Shown here: positions 5,039 through 10,000 of the stretch, piece after piece
Layout of the letters: each line of letters begins with the position of its first letter
Position numbering within the stretch: the first letter of the stretch is position 1
From: Kiritimatiellota bacterium
GTDB lineage: Bacteria; Verrucomicrobiota; Kiritimatiellia; JAAZAB01
Direction of reading: 5' to 3'
DNA: 10,000 nucleotides
NCBI GenBank assembly: GCA_008636095.1
Contig: VSJD01000335.1
Span: 1-10,000 of the forward strand
The notes under the pieces: generated by a model
Database searches by the model: none
What the model saw: the letters and a program-made list of their open reading frames with translations, nothing else
What the model was told of the DNA's origin: nothing
Translations under genes and position numbers: made by a program

Positions 5039-5308
5039 TGGAAGGTTACGCCGACGCGGTACCACGCAACGCTCTTGCGTGGAGAGGGAAGAGATCAAGG
5101 AGCCGGATCACGCTCCCTGGCCGAGCTCGGGCAGGCCGTGCCTGCCCTGCGAAGCGCCTTGGCGAAGCATGGGCCGCTGTGTCCTCAGGGGTGTCCTCCA
5201 TAGGCGGATCCGCCTTCGGCGGAAATCCCAGCTTGCTTTACATCTTCTTGTTTTTTATAGCGGCTCCCAACATTTAAGGACCTAATGAAGAGGCAAAAAT
5301 CTTCTCAA
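5039..5308. repeat. Palindrome-rich spacer between convergent genes
   Basis: No gene is supported here. The stretch holds several perfect dyads: CCACGCAA/TTGCGTGG (5062-5069/5075-5082), GGAGC/GCTCC (5099-5103/5112-5116), GGGCAGGC/GCCTGCCC with a CGT loop (5129-5136/5140-5147), the palindrome GGCGGATCCGCC (5203-5214), and the overlapping hairpin TCCGCC-TTC-GGCGGA (5209-5223). GCGAAGC is directly repeated at 5149-5155 and 5163-5169, and GTGTCCTC at 5179-5186 and 5191-5198. A T run at 5251-5256 lies too far from any stem for a textbook intrinsic terminator. The region may still end transcription from both sides. Confidence 0.65.
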
Positions 5309-8300
5309 TTAATATTTTCGGCCTTTTCTGAAATGACTTCCGATCTCATAATCGGTCAAGGCCCGGTTGAAGATTTTCACATCGTCAAGGGAACCCTTGA
5401 ACAACTTGCTCCCCATATTAACCTGGCCGATATATAAATTGGACGCCGCCCACTGCAAACTACCGGAAGAACTGGTGACATCGGTTGAAATTAATTCGCC
5501 GTCCTGGTAGCACTTCACAATATTCAATCCGTCGTAGGTAAATGCGACATGGCGCCAGCCGTCCCAGAAGAGGGGGGCTGAATATTGACACCAGTGCCAG
5601 CCTTGATTGACGGTGTTAATATGGGGATATATTCGATTATTTAAAATATCCAAACCATAAGCTCCTTCCGCTCCGGCAACTTCATTCCAGCCTGTGAAAT
5701 TCGTTGTCGGTGAATAGACCCAGGCTTCCATGGTAATTTCGGAAACTTTCAAGCTATCATTTGTGCCGCAAGCAATATAATCATCAATCCTGTCAAAGAC
5801 AAAGGCATCGCCGCTCCACAGCGGACTACCGCACAGAACCCCGTCATTCCCTTCCCAGGATGAATCTTTAGCTATGGCCACTTCCCCCTCGTCAAATTGC
5901 CAGCATCCGACCAGATTAATATTTTCTTCCCTTTCCCTGAAATGATTTCTGATCTCATAATCGGTCAAGGCCCGGTTAAAGACTTTTACATCGTCCAGGG
6001 AGCCTTTGAATAATTTACTCCCCATATTAACCTGGCCGATGTATAAATTACCCACCCAGTCCGCCCACTGCAAACTACCGGAAGAACTGGTAACATCGGT
6101 TAAAATTAATTCGCCGTCCCGGTAATATTTGACCGTTCCCAACCCGTCATAAGTGCAGGCAACCTGATGCCAGCCTTCCCAGGACAAAACGGAGGTATAA
6201 GGACAATAATGCCAGCCCTGGTTGGCCGTATTAATATGGGCACGCAGCTGGTTATTCACTATTAAAAGTCCATACGCGCCTTCCGCTCCAATTATTTCCC
6301 GCCAGCCCGGGAAATTCGTCGTGGGCGAATAGACCCAGGCTTCCATGGTAATTTGGGAAACCTTCAAGCTGGCATCGTTCCCGCAATCAATATAATCATC
6401 AATCCCGTCAAAACTAAATGCATCGCCAATCCACTGCGGGCTTCCGTACAGGACCCCGTGATTGCCCCGCCATGATGAATCGTTGGCTATGGCCGGGTTT
6501 TCTTCATCAAACTGCCAGTACCCGACCAGGTTTTCCTCTTTCAGTTGAATATCGTCCACATAATACGTAACGGCCTGGGCCGTATTCCAGTTTAAAATAT
6601 ATACGCCCAATGCTTCATTGGTCTGGGCAATTGTCCTGGTCACGCTTATTTTCTGCCAACCGCTGTTAAGCGTCGTTACGTTTTTGGCATAGGTCCAGCC
6701 GGCGGCGGAATAAAGACATATCTTCACCTGCCCCGCTCCTTTAACATAGGCGCTGGCCATATAAGTCTTGCCTTGCTCCACCAAATAGCCGGCCACGGTT
6801 TTCAATCCTTCATTCCCGTTGATGCCCGGAGTAGTTACTTTGAGCGCGTAATCTTCAGCGAGCGAGGCGTCAGATATTTCAAGCGTTGCGGGATTGGCGC
6901 TCCGGTAGGAAGCCCAGCCTTTTGTGCCCAGTTCAAAACTGCCATTATAAAGCATTTTATAATTTTGATTTTCCATTAATTCAACATTGTCCGCATAAAA
7001 CGTGACAGCCTGGGCCGTATTCCAGGTTAAAATGTGTACGCTCAACACTTCATTAGGCTGCTTGATTGTTCTGGTCACGCTTATTTTCTGCCAGCCGCTG
7101 TTGAGCGTCGTTACGTTTTTGGCGTAGGTCCAGCCAGCGGCGGAATAAAGACATATCTTCACCTGTCCAGCTCCTTTAACATAGGCGCTGGCGGTATAAG
7201 TCTTGCCTTGCTCCACAAAACAACCGGCCGGGTTCCTGAATCCATCAAACAACTGGATGCCCGGGGTGGTCACTTTGAGCGCCTTATTGCCCGCGAATGA
7301 TGCGGTAGACACCTCAAGCGTTGCGGGATTGTCACTGCGGGCGGAAGCCCAGCCTTCCGTACCCAGCTCAAACCCGAAGTTCTCCGTCAGGTTAATACGC
7401 TGCCAGCCGATACTTAACTGGCGGTAGCCGTTTGTCCAGCAGGACGAGCGCTCTTTCAGCGCGTAATAATCCACTATATCATTATCGCTATATAACGGAT
7501 TGACGGATATATCCCCCGTCCCCGCGCTGGTCCCAATATAATTCTGATTCACGCAGAATATATTGTTATAACTGGAATCACATTGCGAGCCGCCCGAACA
7601 AACAATTCCATCGCCGGCCGTGATGATGCTGTGATTGATATCTAACAACGAACCGTCCCCGGCCAGGATGGCCTGGTCGGCGGCGCCGATAGTTATGTTC
7701 TCAACCAGTGCGCTCGCATTGCCCGTCATTTCGATGGCCGTATTTTCCACGTCAAAGATGCAGTTGCGCATGCGAAGATTATTGGCAGCGTCAAGTTTAA
7801 TTCCATTAATCCCGTTAAAAGCAATATTTTCAATCAGCACGTTATCCGCGGAACTTACGAGCGCCGCAAAATCGGCCTCGGATGCTATTATAACCAAATC
7901 CGCCGCCTCGCCCCTGATCTTGATATCATCCTTGAACAAGAGATTTTCACGGTAAATTCCCTTGGCGACAAATATTTGTGTTTCGGGTCCGGCCATGTTA
8001 ATTGCACTTTGAATACTTTTAAACGGGGCGTTGGCGGCTCCCGTTTCTGCGGTCACGGAACTGTTGTTGTTCACATACACTTGCGCCGCGGACCATGATG
8101 AATAGACCCAGCGCGAAGACAGGTTATATGCGTCAAGCGCCCTCGCTCGGAAAGCAACCGCACTGACTGTTCGGTCGAAGGTGGCCGTCAAATAATCAGC
8201 ATTGGCGCTTTTAAGCGCATCCCAGTTGGTGCCGCCATCCAGGGAATATTCCAGCTCTATTTTGCTAATGCCGTTCTCATCGGCGGCCTGCGCCGTAATT

Positions 8301-10000
8301 TCAAGATATTCATCGCGTTCTGTAATAGAGAGAAAACATTCCGGCAGATCATTAAACGCGGTCCAGCCCTTGACGGTTGGCGTGTCTTCAATATAGACAT
8401 AAATGCGCTGTCCATTGGAAACCGTGTTGGAAGGCGTGAATGTTAATTCAAGCGCGTTGTCGCCGCTGGTCAGCGGGTCGTCCGTTGTTGCGGTTGGACC
8501 GGGAACCGCGTAATCGCCGGGATTATACGCGATGCGGCTGGCCAGTATTAAGGAATTTTGTATGTTTTCAGGTTTGGCCTTGATGTACATACTGGTATCC
8601 CAGGCCGGGCCGGCATTTTTATTCCTGGCAAAGACATGAACGGGCGCGCTTAAGGAAGTCTCCGCACTAACATTCCGCACAATTATCTTGATTTGACCGG
8701 TATCGGGATCATAAGAAATATTCGCACCTTTGACTACCAGCGGCCACTGCAGGCCTCCCCAGACATCATAAAGCCGGCCGCCCGGTGTATGCATCTCTTC
8801 TTTCATAAACGTATATTTACTGACACAGGCACTTTCCGCCAGGCCGGTAATCTTGTTTGTGTAAACAAAAGTGCTGGTGCTTTCGTCATACCCATATGGA
8901 CCGTTAAAGCAGTGGGCTACGGCCATGAGTCCTGCTTCTCTACTGTACCCGGCATAATTCTTCCAGTCCGTGCTGTAAATATAAACCTTGACGTGATCCA
9001 CGTTATTATTAGTTATTTGGATGTAACCACTATAGCTTGCATAGCTTTCCGTTACGGGCATATGCCAGAATTTACCATCTGGGCCAGCAGCGCTCAGGGC
9101 TTTGCCTTTTTGTAATATTCCTCCGGCCGAATTATAGCCCTCCCAATAAACCCCCAGCCACACGGGTGATGTGGACCATGTTTTCACCCCTTTTGCCATT
9201 ACGGTAAAATCAAGACGGCAAATCCCCAGATTACTGCCGCAGATTTGAGCGGCAACCTGACATCCATCCGCACACATTAACCCCCGGCTGTTGCCAACGC
9301 CCAACCCTTCCGCGTGGGCAACGTAAGTTTTCGGATTAACGACGTTTGTTATCTGGCTATTATCATTAAAACGAATCACATATCCGCCTTGATAAGCACT
9401 GCCGCCGTTTCTGATAATATAACTCGCGCTATAGTCCTTATTTGACTGGATGGCTATATCCTGATAACTGTCCATGTCCGAGCCGTTTATAAGATAAGTT
9501 GTTGCCCCATTAGTTAGTATTTCGGAATCCGGCGACCAGCCGTTTTTTCCATCCTGGAACTTGCCATTAACAATCAGATTTTCGCCGGTTAACGACACCA
9601 GGTCAAAAATAACCGGGGTTGCGTCCGTAGAGGTAATTAGCACGCGCGATTTGGTCGCGTTGGCCGGGCAAAGAAATGCAAAACCAAATCCCTTCCACGA
9701 AGAGCCTGCCCCTTTTGTATAATCCTGCTGTCCAATGATCTGCGCATTGTTATAATGGATGACAGTAACTTTAGCCGTTGCATTTGAGGCCTGGCCTTGT
9801 ATTACACAATAAAAATTATAGTTCAGCCCGGGAGTTAAAATAATATCCTGGTAACAGCCGGCCCCGCCAGCCACTATGGCCGAATAACCTTGCGATGTTC
9901 TGACCCAATCAACCAGATTGCCCTGCCAGGCTATAATCTGATCTCCGGTCATTAATTCAAAGCCGCCATTCGCTATTTTTTCGCTTTCATAAACCTTGAT
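5309..10000 (-). CDS. Giant multidomain extracellular protein: jelly-roll modules, beta-helix, two LamG domains (N-terminus outside window)
   Basis: The frame is open from the window edge at 10000 to TAA 5311-5309, giving 1563 visible residues; ATG 9952 is internal because IKVYESEKIANGGFEL precedes it in frame. Domains, counted from the edge: ~1-132 a jelly-roll-like module (IANGGFEL...WQ); ~141-280 a second one (NLIVNGKFQDGKNGW); ~290-550 unrecognised; ~555-635 an Ig/FnIII-like segment; ~641-865 a right-handed beta-helix of the pectin-lyase fold (VYVNN..., APFKSIQSAINMA, FVAKGIYRENL, then NVLIENIAF and LRMRNCIF turns); ~874-1015 and ~1019-1152 a pair of CBM4/9-like modules; ~1157-1361 and ~1362-1563 a pair of LamG/ConA-like domains (YWQFDE, FDGIDDYIDCG, MEAWVY, DDVKVFNRAL..EI). 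It is probably secreted and glycan-binding. No lyase or hydrolase catalytic motif and no C-terminal sorting signal is visible. Confidence 0.9.
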   Translation of the reverse strand: MKVYESEKIANGGFELMTGDQIIAWQGNLVDWVRTSQGYSAIVAGGAGCYQDIILTPGLNYNFYCVIQGQASNATAKVTVIHYNNAQIIGQQDYTKGAGSSWKGFGFAFLCPANATKSRVLITSTDATPVIFDLVSLTGENLIVNGKFQDGKNGWSPDSEILTNGATTYLINGSDMDSYQDIAIQSNKDYSASYIIRNGGSAYQGGYVIRFNDNSQITNVVNPKTYVAHAEGLGVGNSRGLMCADGCQVAAQICGSNLGICRLDFTVMAKGVKTWSTSPVWLGVYWEGYNSAGGILQKGKALSAAGPDGKFWHMPVTESYASYSGYIQITNNNVDHVKVYIYSTDWKNYAGYSREAGLMAVAHCFNGPYGYDESTSTFVYTNKITGLAESACVSKYTFMKEEMHTPGGRLYDVWGGLQWPLVVKGANISYDPDTGQIKIIVRNVSAETSLSAPVHVFARNKNAGPAWDTSMYIKAKPENIQNSLILASRIAYNPGDYAVPGPTATTDDPLTSGDNALELTFTPSNTVSNGQRIYVYIEDTPTVKGWTAFNDLPECFLSITERDEYLEITAQAADENGISKIELEYSLDGGTNWDALKSANADYLTATFDRTVSAVAFRARALDAYNLSSRWVYSSWSAAQVYVNNNSSVTAETGAANAPFKSIQSAINMAGPETQIFVAKGIYRENLLFKDDIKIRGEAADLVIIASEADFAALVSSADNVLIENIAFNGINGIKLDAANNLRMRNCIFDVENTAIEMTGNASALVENITIGAADQAILAGDGSLLDINHSIITAGDGIVCSGGSQCDSSYNNIFCVNQNYIGTSAGTGDISVNPLYSDNDIVDYYALKERSSCWTNGYRQLSIGWQRINLTENFGFELGTEGWASARSDNPATLEVSTASFAGNKALKVTTPGIQLFDGFRNPAGCFVEQGKTYTASAYVKGAGQVKICLYSAAGWTYAKNVTTLNSGWQKISVTRTIKQPNEVLSVHILTWNTAQAVTFYADNVELMENQNYKMLYNGSFELGTKGWASYRSANPATLEISDASLAEDYALKVTTPGINGNEGLKTVAGYLVEQGKTYMASAYVKGAGQVKICLYSAAGWTYAKNVTTLNSGWQKISVTRTIAQTNEALGVYILNWNTAQAVTYYVDDIQLKEENLVGYWQFDEENPAIANDSSWRGNHGVLYGSPQWIGDAFSFDGIDDYIDCGNDASLKVSQITMEAWVYSPTTNFPGWREIIGAEGAYGLLIVNNQLRAHINTANQGWHYCPYTSVLSWEGWHQVACTYDGLGTVKYYRDGELILTDVTSSSGSLQWADWVGNLYIGQVNMGSKLFKGSLDDVKVFNRALTDYEIRNHFREREENINLVGCWQFDEGEVAIAKDSSWEGNDGVLCGSPLWSGDAFVFDRIDDYIACGTNDSLKVSEITMEAWVYSPTTNFTGWNEVAGAEGAYGLDILNNRIYPHINTVNQGWHWCQYSAPLFWDGWRHVAFTYDGLNIVKCYQDGELISTDVTSSSGSLQWAASNLYIGQVNMGSKLFKGSLDDVKIFNRALTDYEIGSHFRKGRKY
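5312..6532 (-). repeat. Tandem duplication of a LamG module (~205 residues each)
   Basis: Copy 1 (6532 down to ~5918) begins NLVGYWQFDE and copy 2 (5917 down to 5312) begins NLVGCWQFDE. DNA similarity is high, for example across 5331-5440 and 5940-6049, with the copies offset by 609 bp there. One visible indel is WADWVGN in copy 1 versus WAASN in copy 2. Long stretches such as LYIGQVNMGSKLFKGSLDDV are identical. Confidence 0.9.
6533..7381 (-). repeat. Tandem duplication of a CBM4/9-like module (period 435 bp)
   Basis: Copy A runs from 7381 to ~6947 (NFGFELGTEGWASARS) and copy B from 6946 to ~6533 (NGSFELGTKGWASYRS). The offset is exactly 435 bp. The cores QVKICLYSAAGWTYAKNV and TTLNSGWQKISVTRTI are identical in both. 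DNA in this core (about 6640-6780 and 7075-7215) differs at only scattered, mainly synonymous positions. This points to recent duplication or gene conversion. Confidence 0.92.
7405..8080 (-). other. Right-handed beta-helix region of the giant protein
   Basis: Residues ~641-865 begin with VYVNNNSSVTAETGAANAPF and KSIQSAINMAGPETQIFVAKG, the usual entry into a pectin-lyase-fold helix. Short rungs follow, each with an N-x-x-I/L-x-x-x-x-F/I pattern: NVLIENIAFNG, LRMRNCIFDVENTAIEM, ALVENITI, LLDINHSIIT and DSSYNNIFCVN. No cluster of Asp/Arg/Lys residues typical of pectate-lyase active sites stands out, so binding or a structural role is as likely as catalysis. Confidence 0.75.

Noticed and set aside
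5035..5285. Small plus-strand frames in the convergent spacer
   Set aside because: They run through palindromic repeats and have no recognisable product or ribosome binding site.
6773..9115. Several plus-strand frames of 64-140 codons opposite the giant gene
   Set aside because: They are antisense shadows of a long frame with clear domains, with no ribosome binding sites or recognisable products.
9950..9952. ATG 9952 as the start of the giant protein
   Set aside because: The frame stays open to the window edge and the residues just upstream (IANGGFEL) belong to the module's first strand.

Overview
The window looks like a bacterial chromosome segment of moderate-to-high G+C. Its gene content fits an anaerobic or microaerophilic bacterium: a rubredoxin/rubrerythrin pair, ferritin, a DsbD-type reductant exporter and a very large exported LamG/beta-helix protein. 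That mix, together with palindrome-rich spacers, reminds me of the Kiritimatiellota/Lentisphaerota/Verrucomicrobiota or Omnitrophota type of genome. This is an inference from gene style only; there is no marker gene here.

Layout. Positions 1-302 hold the C-terminal ~100 residues of a DDE transposase, cut by the window edge. Positions 303-526 show no gene. A near-consensus sigma70-type promoter (TTGACA, 17 bp, TATAAA, 527-555) then opens a co-directional cluster: rubredoxin (628-786), rubrerythrin (878-1450) and ferritin (1483-2016), each with a good ribosome binding site. Together they can detoxify peroxide (rubrerythrin, with rubredoxin as likely electron donor) and store the iron (ferritin). 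Positions 2017-2267 are a dense mosaic of inverted repeats built around five alternating copies of a ~14-bp word. The mosaic runs into the start of a DsbD-family membrane protein (about 2244-4019) and appears to supply its start codon. That DsbD homologue has four separate in-frame tandem-repeat tracts, all in linkers or loops, and its thioredoxin-like C-terminus is short. An aldo/keto reductase (4064-5038) follows with its own ribosome binding site.

Positions 5039-5308 are a second palindrome-rich spacer where the plus-strand genes meet a minus-strand giant. That gene (5309 to beyond 10000) is open at the window edge, so its N-terminus is missing. The visible 1563 residues carry two N-terminal jelly-roll-like modules, an uncharacterised stretch, an Ig-like segment, a right-handed beta-helix, two nearly identical carbohydrate-binding-like modules and two duplicated LamG modules. 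It is most likely a secreted or surface glycan-binding protein, with visibly lower G+C than the redox cluster.

The most unusual material is the alternating palindromic element fused to the start of dsbD and the hairpin-capable minisatellites inside dsbD. I see no CRISPR array, tRNA, rRNA or complete insertion sequence.
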